Made by a program: the position numbers and the translations under genes. A stretch of 64,000 bases of DNA. Source: Pisaster brevispinus. Taxonomy: Eukaryota; Echinodermata; Asteroidea; Forcipulatida; Asteriidae. The notes beneath the pieces were generated by a model that was not told where the DNA came from, did not search any database, and saw only the letters and a list, made by a program, of their open reading frames with translations. The stretch covers positions 20,330,500-20,394,499 of the forward strand of contig JAMKCF010000008.1 in NCBI GenBank assembly GCA_023634235.1, written 5' to 3'. Positions 42,541-54,785 of this stretch are shown piece by piece (position 1 is the first letter of the stretch; each line of letters begins with the position of its first letter).

Positions 42541-43460
42541 TAGACATGCCCCTTTGTTTGTTGTAAGCCCATGACAATGTCAGCGAAATTCCCCCTCCTT
42601 CCCTGATGCCTACTTCCTCCTCGGTTCTTCCATAGCATTTGCACTTGACCCATATTTCTTGCGGGGTTTAATGTTTTTGCTAACTGGATCAAGATGTCAC
42701 TCATGCCTGTAACATGTACCATAAATCTGATCAATGTTACTAATGTTAGTGCTGGTAGGATGTAAACACCCCACTCCATCTTGCCCCCCCCCCCCCCACC
42801 TCCTCCCCATATTTTCATTCCCAGCACTGCACTTGACCCAAATTTGTCTTTGAGGTTCACATTTTAGCTTCAGGATCACAGTGTCACCACATAGGCCTCT
42901 ATTCCAAAGACACAATGTTTCGGTTTTGAGTTGTAAATACCCCTCCCCACCCCCCTGTTCCCCCTCTCAACTTTTAATCCAATTTTTTTGTTTGCACTTG
43001 ACCCAAATTTGTCTTTTGAGGTTAACATTTTAGCAAGTGTCATAACTCTATTCTAGAAAACAATGTTTTGATTTTGGTGTTAGTTGTAAGTACCCCCCCC
43101 CCTTCTCAATCCTAGGCCATGCACTTGACCCAAATTCGTCTTTGAGGTTAATGCTTTAGCTTCACGATCACAGTGTCACCATATATAACATGTATCCCAA
43201 CGAAGCAATGTTTTGAGTTTAATGTTAAGTTGCAAATACCCCCACCCCGTCTTCCCCTCCCCCCCCCCCCCCCCCCGCCTCCGCATCCTGTCATCCCAAG
43301 CACTGCACTTGACCCAAATTTGTCTTCAGGGTGAACGTTTTAGCTTCAGGTTGACAGTGTCACCGTAAAGAGCATGTATCATAACTAACGCTATACCCCA
43401 AAGAAACCATGTTTGATTCCTCAGTTATGGTTTGTAAATATCTCAGCACTTGATGAGGGT
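42541..43460. repeat. degenerate tandem array, about five units of 127-188 bp, with poly(C) tracts
   Basis: The phrase GCACTTGACCCAAATTTGTC (or a near copy) starts at 42641, 42829, 42994, 43121 and 43305, each followed by a GAGGTT..ACATTTTAGC block, usually AGTGTCACC, then an ACAATGTTTxGxTTT block and a C-rich tract. C runs of 10-18 occur at 42784-42797, 43093-43102 and 43259-43276. Unit length varies mainly through the C tracts and deletions. Minus frames with poly-Gly are by-products. Confidence 0.85.
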
Positions 43461-45120
43461 TCCACAGCCTATTGCACCTGGTAGTGTTTCCTGTTATATT
43501 GGCATACAGGGAGATTTATCCTCGGGCCCAAGACGCTCATAAAATGAGGACATTCTGGTTGGCAAGAGTCTTTTTTTATTGTAAATAAACATCATGGCTG
43601 AAAGGTCTGTCTGACCATGGTCTGACCACAGCCACGGAGGGCAAACATTTGCCATAACTTGCAGTTTATTTGACCCAATCTTGGTTTGTTTGTTGCAATA
43701 TTGGTCTTAAGACTTTCTTTTGTGGTTAGAGATAAAGGGTCCATTGTCTGTGAAGATTCCTTGTTCTGCGTGAAGTGAATTTCTAGATCGATTAATACTT
43801 TCCTCATGTAATTAAATTTGAAGTAATAAACCGCAAGGGAAACTGACTGGGTAAAGTAATTAATGGTAACCAAGTAACTAATGGTAACATTATTTGAAAG
43901 GATTTTTAATTTTTTTCACTGGTTAAAATTTAGAGGGCAGGCCAGAGGGCCAAGCCAGCCCTCCATTTGATGAGTTGCATAATAGTTTACCTTCTTTAAT
44001 CTTGGAACTATATCAACTTTAATAGTAACATTGATGGGATTGGAAAGAAAACTTTTTTTCCTGACTGGAGAACCAGTCACTTTTGTTGTCTTGAATCGTT
44101 TCACTACAGTAGATAAATTATAACCTGACTTGCCCAATGGTGTTGATCATGGGAGCTCAGCGGCTTCTTGGGGGAAAGTGTGGCCCTGGAAATTTACGAG
44201 TGCAGCCAGATCTGGCTTTAACTTGCATAACCTCAATAAGTTGGACTCCTGTTTGTTATTAACATACAAATCAAATACTTGGCATTTATTGATTACTGAT
44301 TGGTTCCACACACAAACCTTGATCTTTGCACGGCTCCCTGTGCTCACGTATTTCGGAGACGCATAAATAATTTTGAAAATTCGTCCCGCGTGGGGTAGTA
44401 CGGAAAGGTTACCCCAGCAAAAATAACAGTATTTCATCTCATGGCCGGGAATACCATTGGGACAGGCACTGGCTTTGAACTTGAAAGCTGGCAAACAAAT
44501 TCTTCACCGTCAAAAAGTTTGCTTGTTTGGAGGACCCCTGCACCTTCAGACATGTTCAAACCCTCACCTGCGGCCGTTTTTCATGTGTCGCAAATTCCTC
44601 TCGGCTAGGAATCTCAACTGATGCGTTTTGTATGTGAAGCTGGTAACTGGGCTCGAGGGAACCGGTTGTGCCATGTCCATAGGAAATGGATGATTTACGT
44701 CGGATGGAAATCACAGCAAAGAACAAGTACTTTTTGGCTATAGGTATTTGTGAAGTACATCTTTTATTATGATAGAATGACTCAAAAGGTTTTCAAAAGA
44801 ACTTTTCAGTTGTTTTTTTGTTTGGGCCTCCAGCAGCATTTTGTAATTAGTCTTATAAATGTCTTAATTTAGTTTATCGTCAAGGTATAAAAAGGGATTA
44901 GAAGGTAGTAATCCAAACCACCATCTCAGCAACTGATAACCTGTTCCAAAACTTCAAATATTACGGTGAATGGCAGGGTTCAAAAGAAGAAGAAAAAAAA
45001 CCAAACAAACAAGAAGAGACAAGTAGGATGAACGAACTTCTAGGACTATTTTCATCCATTTTGCCATGGGGGACTGGACTCGTCTATTACAAATTTAGAG
45101 TCTGATTCATTACCACTTAC
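43461..45120. other. no gene supported; 115-codon minus frame at 44147-44494
   Basis: The minus frame at 44147-44494 (contains ACPNGIPGHEMKYCYFCWGN) lies in unique sequence, but neither acceptor nor donor is clear. A possible minus donor GCCGCAG/GTGAGG ends at about 44567, preceded by an open stretch LRFLAERNLRHMKNG, but there is no good acceptor. Confidence 0.35.
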
Positions 45121-45186
45121 TTTTTACAGCCCATTTCATGTTTTATAGCTCCAACTTGGCTGGCCCAGCTGGAGAGCCCCATGACC
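45121..45186 (-). CDS. candidate small internal exon, product unknown
   Basis: On the minus strand GATTTTTTTTGTCCTGACAG ends at 45187, and the donor AAAAA/GTAAGT begins at 45120. The 66 bp are open in one frame only, reading VMGLSSWASQVGAIKHEMGC between split codons. The other two frames contain stops. Length divisible by three. It is short, so chance is a real alternative. Confidence 0.22.
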
Positions 45187-46768
45187 CTGTCAGGACAAAA
45201 AAAATCTCATGATGATGTAGATTAAGCAAGAGAGAGAAAAAATATGAGGAGTATACAACTAGATTTGTTGGTGTGCACTTGTGCACAATCACTCAAGAAT
45301 CTCCTGACGCCAGGCTCCAAACTTTCTGCTGGATGATGTTTAACAGAGCTGGCCCCCTAGCATCCTATAAGGCCATTTAGCTGTCACTGATGTAATGCCA
45401 TAGTGATGAGTGTAAAATCGCAGCTGGTATCAAAAGATCACGGACTGGTGTCATGTGTTAGCTAGATAGATACATGTTATTGCATTGCACCCTATGTCAC
45501 ACCGGGGAGCCAACAACAGCATACTATCCCCTTTGTGGGTTAGTCATGAACATGCCCTAATGTGAACCACAACATGACTGACTGATGTTGAACATCGTTG
45601 ACTGGTTTAAGAATCGGGGGGGGGGGGGGGGGGGGGTTATTTTTGTCCCCTGTTCACGGTCTGCAGCAATGATGTAGAGGTGGCTTGTGGGGTCCTCTCT
45701 CCAGCAATCCTTTGAGAGGAAGTCTAGCTGCTTGTAAACAACATTACGCTCCCTGACATGCCCTTATGGAAGCAGGTGCTGGTATCTGAGAATTGATGGT
45801 AGCTATCAATTCTTGTCCAAGGCTGGGAGTCAGGAGTCTGCCCCAGCCAACCCTTCTTACACTCTTCCATTCTGTGCCCATCAACAAGCCAGTGCTCCGC
45901 TGAGTCCACTGGGGACTTCTCTGTAATCCCCGGCCTTGTGCAGCTCCATGCCCATGACATTGTACCCATCCTCCCAGACATGGCGCCACTGTATGGTTGT
46001 TAAATTTCCATCTGGGAATTGGGGTTTTCTTGCTAAACAGAACTTAATGACACAGTTGTCAGAAGACTGCAAGCTGTAAAAAGTATACGGTCACAAAAAA
46101 ATGTGGAATTGGCCCCGTGCATTGTGAAGTTTGGCAGAGTGTGGGAAAATTACAACAGCTGTACTTACAAAATTAGCTGCTTGCATTTTTGAGATGACTT
46201 GTTTGATAACTTACAGAAAAATAGTCTTCACTCCTATCATAATTTGACATTAACATTTTTTTTGCATTGATGCCATACACCCTTTTGGTTGGTAAGCAGT
46301 TTGCAACGTCTAACTATGTTTTCTCAAAAATGATTTCATGAAAATGTGGTATTATTCACTGGTTTCAGTAAAATATTAATGCATTGGATAGACCAAGTTG
46401 TGGCAGTTTAAGAAACCTAAATTTGGTAAACTTAACTACTCAAAAAATTTCCCAAAGCCACTGTAAGGATTTTTAGATTTTGATAGATTTCAGTCCACAC
46501 AGAGCTAAACCTTAGTTTTATATATGTATGTGCAAGGTGTATCAGTCACATGAAGAAAGTTTGAAGACCCCAAAAGTCACTGCTGCTTATTTCAATTGCC
46601 AACAATCCAATTAAGCCCTAGTTGAATATGCACATAATCTCTGAAAAAAAAACTAACCTGTTTTTTTTCTCTTTCTTTTTTTCCTTTTTTATAAACATGA
46701 CTTCGGAAAGAAGATGACCTTTAGTCAGGATACCTCCAGAGTCACAGTTTGTAATTGTTCATAAACTG
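45187..46768. other. no gene supported; G21 run and overlapping minus frames at 45724-46072
   Basis: A 21-base G run at 45616-45636. Bases 45720-46080 are open in several minus frames (for example GMELHKAGDYREVPSGL) and are more GC-rich than the surroundings. They could be a decayed coding fragment, but no family or splice site is recognised. Confidence 0.35.
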
Positions 46769-46972
46769 TGCTCAATTTCATAAAATTGCTTAGGAGAAAA
46801 TACTGCTTTCGCAAATCTCTTTGATAAGCGAAATATTGAGAGGGGCTCCAGTTGCAACAATTGTAAACTTCATGGAATGTTGTCTGGTAAGCTGTTTCTG
46901 CTATTTAAGCAAGATTTTCTGTGCTTAATAGCAAGTTGATGTGCTTACAATGCTTTAGGAAATTGGGCCCTG
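46766..46972. mobile_element. palindromic MITE family 1 with CTG duplication
   Basis: Element 46769-46969 begins TGCTCAATTTCATAAAATTG and ends TTTAGGAAATTGGGCC. CTG flanks both sides (46766-46768, 46970-46972). Interior GCTTAG and TGTGCTTA motifs as in other copies. Confidence 0.85.
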
Positions 46973-47608
46973 AGTTTGTGATGGGTTTAAGGATAAAAAG
47001 TTGTGTCTCCTCTGTATGAAAAAAAAAACCTCTTCAAGATGATTCATCCACTGTTATAAACCTGCGGTCTGTTTAAATCTAGCTTGGAGATGGGTCCATA
47101 TTGGTGTTGAAAAGTTTATCCCTTCATATTGAAGGACACATTCTATTGAGAACACATCTAGATTTCCTCTGGGCAGTCTCTGAGATAAGTAGGTCATTCA
47201 TAATTCAGTCTCTTGACACTCTACCTATGATGATACTCTGATGATCAGCTTATCACATCAAAGTCATAAATTGTCACCCAATTTAACACCACATTAAGGT
47301 GCCTCTGTATTGGTGTGTACCTCTGCTAAATACTCGGGCCCGGTGCCCTGCAAGAGATCTTTCATCGAGACCATCGCAGATAACCTTCGGTTCCTTGTGG
47401 GTCATGTATGTTGATGCAACACTTAAGTAGAGGGACAGCAGTTTGGTTGTGACTGGTTATACCCAGGGGTTTCCACTGGGGCTGGCTCTGTCTGAAAGCC
47501 CTGGCTCCAGGGATGCAATGATAATTGTCACCGGGGAGAAACGGAACTTAACTTGATAATGACCTGATCCAACCTTGAGGTTGGCATCCAAAAGTTTGTT
47601 CAAAACAA

Positions 47609-48064
47609 GGCTCAATTTCATAGAGCTGTAAGAAGACAGTGGTGCTTAACAATTTTCCTGCTCAGCAACAAAATAAGCAGGATAACAGCCACATATTGGT
47701 GCATGTTAGATGGTATTTCGGCTGGTAACCATATTCTGATCAGCTCTTTCTGTGCTTAAGCAGCCCCAATTTCATAGAGCTGCTTAAGCACAAAAAGTAG
47801 CTAAGCACAACCAAATTGTGCTTACCAGAATAAGGTTACCAGCCAAACTACAATGTCACGTGTACAATTTGTGACTGGTATCCTGCTCATTTCTGCTTAG
47901 CAGTTAATTGTTAAGCATTATTTTCTGCTTAAGCAGCTCTATGAAATTGGGCCCATGTCACAAGCACCATCATTGACTGGCGTCCTTCTAATTATTGTTA
48001 AGCTCAAAGTTGTTAAGCAACATTGTCTGCTTAATGTAAGGCAGCTCTATGAAACTGGGCCCCA
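47609..48064. mobile_element. MITE family 1 cluster: one truncated, one near-complete, one fragment
   Basis: A first copy (47609 on, GGCTCAATTTCATAGAGC) stops at TGCTTAAGCAG, where a second copy begins (47764-47953, CCCCAATTTCATAGAGC to CTATGAAATTGGGCC). A right-end fragment follows (GCAGCTCTATGAAACTGGGCC, ending about 48061). The junction suggests insertion of the second copy into the arm of the first. Confidence 0.82.
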
Positions 48065-49829
48065 GTCTTGACAATCCAGAGTTCATAACTAAGATATTCA
48101 ATCAAGTACCACTCAGACAATCTCTCTTCATTTGTGTCTTTCCTTTCCAGTGAACACTTAATACACAAGTTATGTTCCTATTAATTGGTATGGAAAAACA
48201 AAGTTAAAGTTTGTGAAATTTAATTATCAAAACTCAGCCAGAAAGCAATTGAAATCAAAGTGACAGAAAATTCCAACTCTTTTTTTTCTTGACCATTCAG
48301 TTTTTCATTATTTTTTTTTGTATAATGATAAATGGAAACCCTTTGACTTCCTAAGCAGTACCTAATCAATTTCCTTCCTTGAAGTCAAAAACCCAGCACA
48401 ACTCTCCTTGTGTTGTCTTCATGTGGTCTGGTTTCTCTCAAGCCCCAATCACCCCCCCCCCCTTTTCTTGCCAGCTCTCTCAGTCTGGCTCAGAGGCGCC
48501 CAAACTCTCCCTCAATGGTTCCCTCTGGGTCAACTAAAGGAAAGTGGGTCTACATCTTTTAGGGTTAAAATAAATATTGAAGTCACAACAAAACTATCTG
48601 TGTTTCCTTTTTTTTGTTATCAACTAAGGCCATGGTGAAGTAGCCTGTTACAAGCAATTCATCACCATCAGCTCTTTGGAGGCTATGTCAGATTTATTAA
48701 ACTCATGCAGACAGAAGACTTTCAGGTTCCTCCAGGAAGTATTCAGAGTTTTTTTTTTTTTAACTTTTACTTTTCCTAATGCTCTTCAAGTACCAGCGAT
48801 TCTGGGGTTTTTTTTAAATAAAAGAACCAATTTTTGTTTCACACAGTGACAAATACTTCACATTTTTTGTGCTGAGATGTTATCATGTTTTCTAATAAAG
48901 GTTTTATAGTATCATTATTATTATTTTTTTCTTTTTAATTCATTCTTATTGGCTTGGGTTTCTAATTAACTCTTTCAGTGCCAAGGTAATGTGCGATATT
49001 TTTAATGTACTAAAAAAGTATCATCAATCGTACATGTGCGACCCATAGTATACTTGTTATCACGACAGGGCATTATCACTTAAGAAATACTTTTGACTTT
49101 GGGATGTACCAAGGTAACACGCATCAGCAAGATACATTTTTGTATGGTGAGAAAGTTTTGTTTAAACAGAATTTCAAAAAAGCTCAAAAGCTGGGCACTT
49201 TAGGTTCAAAACTGAAATAGTTTAAATACACACACACAAAACCCTGTGTGAAAACGTCATCGAAGTAAGTGGTCATGTTTTGTGGGAAACTACTTTTAGC
49301 ATTGGGGCACACTCAATTCTTACACATCATAGTATTTCAGGCAGGAATATTTCTCAGGGCAGTTGCCATAGGTATCAATTTTACAGTTTCTTAGTTGGTA
49401 GGGCCTATAAGGACTATCTCTATTTGCGATTATTGTCACATCCAAGAAATATGACTAAGATGCACAGGGATGAGAAATTTCAGACCTTCATCAGAGGATT
49501 CAGTTTTTTTTTTAATGTCAGACTGTTGAAAAAGACAGCTGTATTCTGTTCAAATATAATGAAGTCATGCTCTTTGATCTAGTTCTCTAGCACTGAGGAT
49601 ACTGCCCCCATAAGCTCCTTGAAATCTATTACTCCAGAAGATACATAAAATAGAGAAATGTAATCTTTCAATACATGCCTTCTAAAATTTGGATTCTAGT
49701 TTCATTTGTCATCACGCAATGGCTTGCACCCCTGTAGATGGCCAAGAAAAAAGATTGGATGATAAAAGTTTGATGTAACTACAGCAAAGTTTCAAGAAGG
49801 ACTAATATACAACTTCATTATGTTGGTCG
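48065..49829. other. no gene seen
   Basis: T-rich low-complexity stretches around 48280-48320, 48740-48760 and 48915-48940. A 100-codon plus frame (49280-49582) has no splice support. Confidence 0.45.
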
Positions 49830-50010
49830 GGGGTTGGAGTAGTGGTACCTTTCCTCGCCATCCACCTCTAAAACTTGGTTCGAATCCTGCCGGGGACACT
49901 ACTTTGATTGAGTTTTAGTCCCTACCTGACGGCGTGGGTTTTCCCAGGAATAATTCTCTGGAGTTTTCCTCCCACATCTAAAACTTAAACTTCCCTCCTT
50001 GTCTTCTTCT
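49830..50010 (+). mobile_element. SINE type 3-like, tRNA-derived
   Basis: GGTTGGAGTAGTGGTACC, CACCTCTAAAACTTGGTTCG with B box GGTTCGAATCCTGCC, then tail CCTACCTGACGGCGTGGG and TTTTCCCAGGAATAATTC, parallel to the 27-kb copy. Confidence 0.75.
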
Positions 50011-50110
50011 CCATGGGGTTCTTTGGCTAGTATAGGGATTAACTTCACTTTTCTGAGAATCCTTGGCTTCACAACCAGAATGCATATATGAAATGATGTG
50101 AAATGAAATG

Positions 50111-50270
50111 GTACCACCATCTTAGTCAAGTTCCCTGTATATGCGAACAATCAATGCTTATTAAATCAAAAGGTGCCACACTGTTTTCATTTTCAGCCTC
50201 AATTTGGTTACATTGGTTTGAATGGGGAAGACCATAATAAGGATGGATTACCATCCTGCAATGTGAGCAC
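50111..50270 (+). mobile_element. MITE family 3, partial copy
   Basis: ACCATCTTAGTCAAGTTCCC, TGTATATGCGAACAATCAATG, CAGCCTCAATTTGGTTACAT and AATGGGGAAGACCATAATAAG match the order of the complete copy at 59332-59508. The outer ends have decayed. Confidence 0.72.
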
Positions 50271-51719
50271 CCAAATTGCTGACTTTCGTGTTTTTTTTTC
50301 AGTCATCAGTTTCAGCTTTTACTGGCGGAAAAAGAGCAGTTTGAAATGTGAACGAGATCAATGGATTTGTGAGTGAGTAGCTTGTCACTGATGAATGATG
50401 AGAACATGTAGGCATCTTAAGAAACGTAAATCTTCCACCAGGGGTGATGATTTATCACCAAGGCCCTCTTAAGAAATGGAGCAGATCAATGTGGTGTTGT
50501 TTGTGTTAAGTCAACAAAGCGAAGGAACCCAGATTTTGAGAAGTGCTTGGACAGTAATGCTGTCAAAATAAATGTAGAGTGGGGCATCTTCTCATGTCTG
50601 TATCTGGGCTAGTGATTTATATAGATTCTTGGGATGTTTCCTTGATGATGGATGAGGAACCCTGCTTTCTCGAGCTTGTGCTCTTTCTTCTGTACTTTAG
50701 AGGATGGTTAGCTTAGCCAATTGAACCCTGTCTGTAAAGTTTTAAAGGTTGATTTATGACGAGTGTAGTTCCCCAACCCTCCTTCTGGATGACAATATAT
50801 CTTGTTTGTAAGTCCTAGTCAACCCCTGGTCATCATTCCACCTTTAGTGTTGAATGTTTCCCACTAAAAGTGCTACCCCCACCACCTTCTCAACAACTCA
50901 ACATTTCAATCAGTAAGCTCTGTGATGGTCCTCAAATTGCCAGACCATGAGTTATGTTGCAAAGCTGCCACAACTTCTGAAGAGAGATACTTGGTGCTAG
51001 CTGAAACTTTCCTTGTCTAATCTCTGCCTAGTCTTGGTGCAAGACTTTCTTTCGTTTGGGAGTAATACCATGCACACTCAACACTACATACACATTGCGA
51101 CTAGTCCACCAATAGAGGGTGTCCTCTGGATGCTACAAAACCACTGTTTTATGTGTAGTTGGCCTTGGTTGATGGAGTAAGTCAGGTTTTCGTAACAGCA
51201 CCCACAGTATCAGATAATAAACAGCAGCGACTTGTACCGAGACTAATCTCTGTGCTCAAGAGCAGTTCTACTTTTAGGGTATCATTTCAATCTTGTCACG
51301 TGTGTGTTCCATCAATATATCTTTGGTTGCAGTTTGCCAATAAACCAAGGCTGAGTCCTATGCTTGAGCAAACCTCCACATTCTCACTCTTCTCTTGCCA
51401 TTTTGATTTGTGTGCATTTATACTTGCATTTCTTTGTACAAGTTATTCAGCTGTTTAAACACTTACTCCTTTTTTTGCGAGTACAGATGACTTTGATGAA
51501 AGCTTTTACCGGTCTCCTGTGAGTTGAGAGAAATCAATGTCCTGAGGAATTGAACTGAATGGAACAGTTAGACAGTGAGATGCTGATCAGTAGCAGTGGA
51601 CGGCCCCTTCTAATTCTTTGTGTAATTTTCGAGCATGAGCTCTTTTTCAATGGACAGTGGTTTTACTTTGTCTGCCGACACCTAAACTCACCCAAAATCT
51701 CCTTTGTACAAACAGTCAA
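50271..51719. other. no gene supported; microexon-like interval at 51487-51518
   Basis: Between TTTTTGCGAGTACAG and CCT/GTGAGT lie 32 bases that in one frame read DDFDESFYRSP. The string is protein-like but too short to call. Another acceptor-like T9 CAG lies at about 50294, followed by a frame ending FYWRKKSSLKCERDQWICE at a TGA. Confidence 0.3.
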
Positions 51720-51900
51720 CAGTGCCCAACTTCATAGAACTGCCTAAGCACAAAATTATTTTGCTTACCAGAATGAGGTTACCAGCCTAAATTCCATATC
51801 ACATGTATGGTTTGTGACTGGTTTCTGCATATATTTGCTTAGCAGAAAATTGTTAAAGCAAAATTTTCTGCTTTAGCAGCTCTATGAAATTTAGCCCCAG
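51720..51900. mobile_element. palindromic MITE family 1 with probable CAG duplication
   Basis: CAG at 51720-51722, element TGCCCAACTTCATAGAAC to CTATGAAATTTAGCCC (51723-51897), CAG at 51898-51900. Confidence 0.82.
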
Positions 51901-52504
51901 GCATTTGAAGAGTGCCGTCATTCTAGTTTCCAATTCAAATCGCTTTTAGTGAAGTGAAGAGAAAGTAAAGACAAAAGAGTTCACAGAATTTTCGTCAGGA
52001 GATAATTAGTGCAATGGAAAAATGTATGGAGATTTGGAAAGATTGTCTGTCTTTGCTGTCTTCTTATGGAGTCAAGTCTATCGAGTCAGTAGGGGTCATC
52101 CTTAGTACTAAATTAATACAAAAACAAAATAGGGGTCATCATTAGTGCTGAAGTAGCACAAATACAAATTTGTAAAGCGCCATCTATCCATGACCAGTAT
52201 TAAGAGGAGTTGGTAAAAAGAAAAAGTGTAAAAAAACACAAAATTTAAACTACAAATACAAAGTATACAAGGTATGTATTTAAGACTAGCACATTGAATA
52301 CGGATTTACATGTGTACCTTCAATACCAAGTGGATATACACACTTTATATGTAAGAGTCATTTATAAGCAATGCTAAACAAGTGTTAAGCATGCTCTTGA
52401 GAATGTCCAGATATTCTGTAGCTGGGATATTTAATATTCCATATGGTGTTATCTGAATCAATGAATGGAAACCATCCATCCATGTTTTCAAGAGGGTTTC
52501 TTTC

Positions 52505-52830
52505 TGTTGAGTTTTCGTGTTTTGAGTTGAGATTTTGAGTATCGTGTTGAAATTTTTGAGTTTCATGTTGAAGTTTTTTAGTTTCGAGTCGGCCTTTTTC
52601 GAGTTTCGAGCTGACTTAAAACTTTTGAGTTAAGGTCTGAGTTTTGAGTTGGCGACTTTTTCGAGTTTCGGGGTGAGTTTTGAGTTGAAGTCTTTGAGTT
52701 TCAAGTTGACTTTTTCAAGTTTCGAATTGACTGTTGCGAGTTTCCAAGTTTTTCAACTCGAAACAGTCAACTCAAAATTAACAGACTTCAACTCGAAACT
52801 TTAACTCGAAACTCGCTACTTGACAAAACA
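52505..52830. repeat. foldback array of degenerate GAGTTTCGAGTTGACTTTT units with an orientation switch
   Basis: From 52505 to about 52745 the plus strand carries about a dozen degenerate GAGTTTCGAGTTGA units. From 52748 to about 52826 the motif appears as its reverse complement (CAACTCGAAAC, ACTTCAACTCGAAACTTTAA). The segment GAGTTGAAGTCT in the left arm and AGACTTCAACTC in the right arm can pair. No coding capacity. Confidence 0.85.
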
Positions 52831-54237
52831 TAACACTCACTCTGTGGAGGGTTTATTTTCATCATTCTGAAGATCCCTGCGACCCAATTGCCAGTCCTTG
52901 AGTGAAATTCCTCAACTGCAACTACCGGTTCAAGAGTTTATTTTGGGAACGTGCCTGGAGTCAGTTTGTCTGGAGAGGCTTGGTTGATCCTACAGAATAC
53001 TCGAAGTGGTTCAACAACTAAAACCAACAGTTTTGGGAAGTGTTGAGTGGAGCAGGCAAGCTGTTGGTTTTTGTGGGGGGCATGTTTCATCAGATTTTGT
53101 GCGGTTGGGAGCATCCCCCCGAGATTTTCTATTTTTTGCGGGTGTGGTAATGGACACTGGCTAGCCATGACAGGATTTTGTAAACAATGGGGGGAGTTAT
53201 CCCTTAGATTTTGGGCTTGTTTTTGTCATGCAACTCCAATCCTATGAATGACATTCTGCAGAGAGAAGAAAAACCACATCTCCTCAAATATCAGGAGAAG
53301 AAATCTTGACTTCAGTGACTGTGTGAATAGTGGCTTTGTAATACTTTTTTATCAACATGAGTATATTCCTTAATTTGTAATTTTGATTAAATTTCCTTTA
53401 TATTTTGTGCTGTTACCCTCTAATCTAAACGGAATACATCACATTTATCATGCACCGGTAGTCAACTAAGCCATTTCCCGTTCATTTTTTTATTTCACTT
53501 TCATCTCTTTCTTATATATATATATATTTTTTTTTTTTTTCACAACCCTTGTGTTTACAATTTTCCTTTGGATAACCTTGAGAGAAAAGGTTCAATCGGA
53601 GTATCAAGCGATCCTCCGGGACTTGGTGGAAAACAAGTCCATCTATAAAAGATGCGCTTGAGGTATAATACAGACAGGAGAATAGGAGACTGGTAGTACA
53701 AGAGCAGCCGAGGGACTTGCGTCTGGGGAAGACATTAACTTCACATTTGTTACATCCATAACCATGTCAGTCAGACTTACTGATTCCATGGTTGACAAAT
53801 CGATTCCCCAGGCAACGATTCTTTTGCCTTTTTTTCCCCCAGATTTTTGACGGCGGGATTAACAAGAAAAATATAATTAAAGGTTGTGCATGACATTGGT
53901 AGTGTGACTGTTCAGAGATTTACACATGGCTTACATGGTACAAAGAGGGGTCATGGTGGGAAAACGTCCCCCTTGAAATATGTTTGCCAGAAATGTTTCC
54001 GTTTTTGAGAAATGAATTTTGATCTTGTGAGTCCGGAATCCGGTGTCTCAAAGCAGTGAACACATTTAGTGAGGATTTTCACCTTTATTTTTCTGTAACT
54101 CTCAAAACAGATTGAAATTAAACTTTCATCACAGGTTTGTTATTTCGTGTTTACGTTTGGTCTAATTCTAACTGCATGGTTACATAAAGTGCAGATATCA
54201 GTCTTTGAAAACTATCAATGTTGGCAGTGTACTGCTT
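52831..54237. other. no gene supported
   Basis: A minus-strand acceptor-like tract (GGTTTTTCTTCTCTCTGCAG, ending 53256) is followed by a 16-codon frame to a stop (53206), too short to call. A TA run at 53514-53526 precedes T13. Otherwise unremarkable. Confidence 0.35.
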
Positions 54238-54785
54238 TAAAGAGAGGGTATACCTTTTGGTTATTACTAAAAAAAAGACCATAAAAACTTACTTGATATA
54301 AGAAGCACTGCAGCTGTTGATAATGTATAACATTTTTGAGAAATGATTCCCTTCTAAGGAATGTGGTTTTAGAGAAAGGGATTTCAAAAAATATCAGTCT
54401 GAGAAATGTCTCTCAGATTGTGTATTCTTATAGACCTTATGCATTGACATCATCCAGCCGCCATCTTAGAGGTAAACCGATGATGTAACAATGGAAACGC
54501 ACAGTTTTGTACATGCATCGCACAGGATTGGCCAATGAACAACCTCCTTTTGACCTCTAGGCGAGGGCGCCCTACTCAAATGACGTCATGTGCATAAGGT
54601 CTATTGTAGATTATTCTTCCTGCTTGGACATAACCGCTCCAGATTTTCAGTGATATTTAAAAAAAACGCTACCACCTTTTGAAATGAAATTTTTATAGGT
54701 TAGTTTTATTGTATAATCTCCATTTATATGTTTAAAACAATTGAACGGTTTCAAAATTCAAAGGTAAACTTTGCCTTTATAAAAA
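54238..54785 (-). mobile_element. family B foldback repeat, reverse, interrupted by a MITE
   Basis: GAGGGTATACCTTTTGGTTA and CATAAAAACTTACTTG at the left; after the insertion TGCTTGGACATAACCGCTCC, TTTTATAGGTTAGTTTTA and AAAGGTAAACTTTGCCTTTA. It reads as the reverse of 55570-55965. Confidence 0.78.
54431..54603. mobile_element. nested MITE with TAGACCTTATGCA terminal inverted repeats
   Basis: TAGACCTTATGCA at 54431 matches in reverse TGCATAAGGTCTA ending at 54603; the element is 173 bp. TA forms both outer ends, consistent with TA target duplication. It contains the YY1-like GCCGCCATCTT at 54457-54467. Excising it restores family B continuity. Confidence 0.88.

Noticed and set aside
45724..46072. 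Transposase or retroelement gene remnant
   Set aside because: Several minus frames overlap, but no catalytic motif or terminal repeats could be recognised.
51487..51518. 32-bp microexon (DDFDESFYRSP)
   Set aside because: Protein-like but far too short to separate from chance without transcripts.
53206..53255. Terminal exon after a strong minus-strand acceptor
   Set aside because: Only 16 codons before a stop; a good pyrimidine tract alone is common in this T/A-rich DNA.
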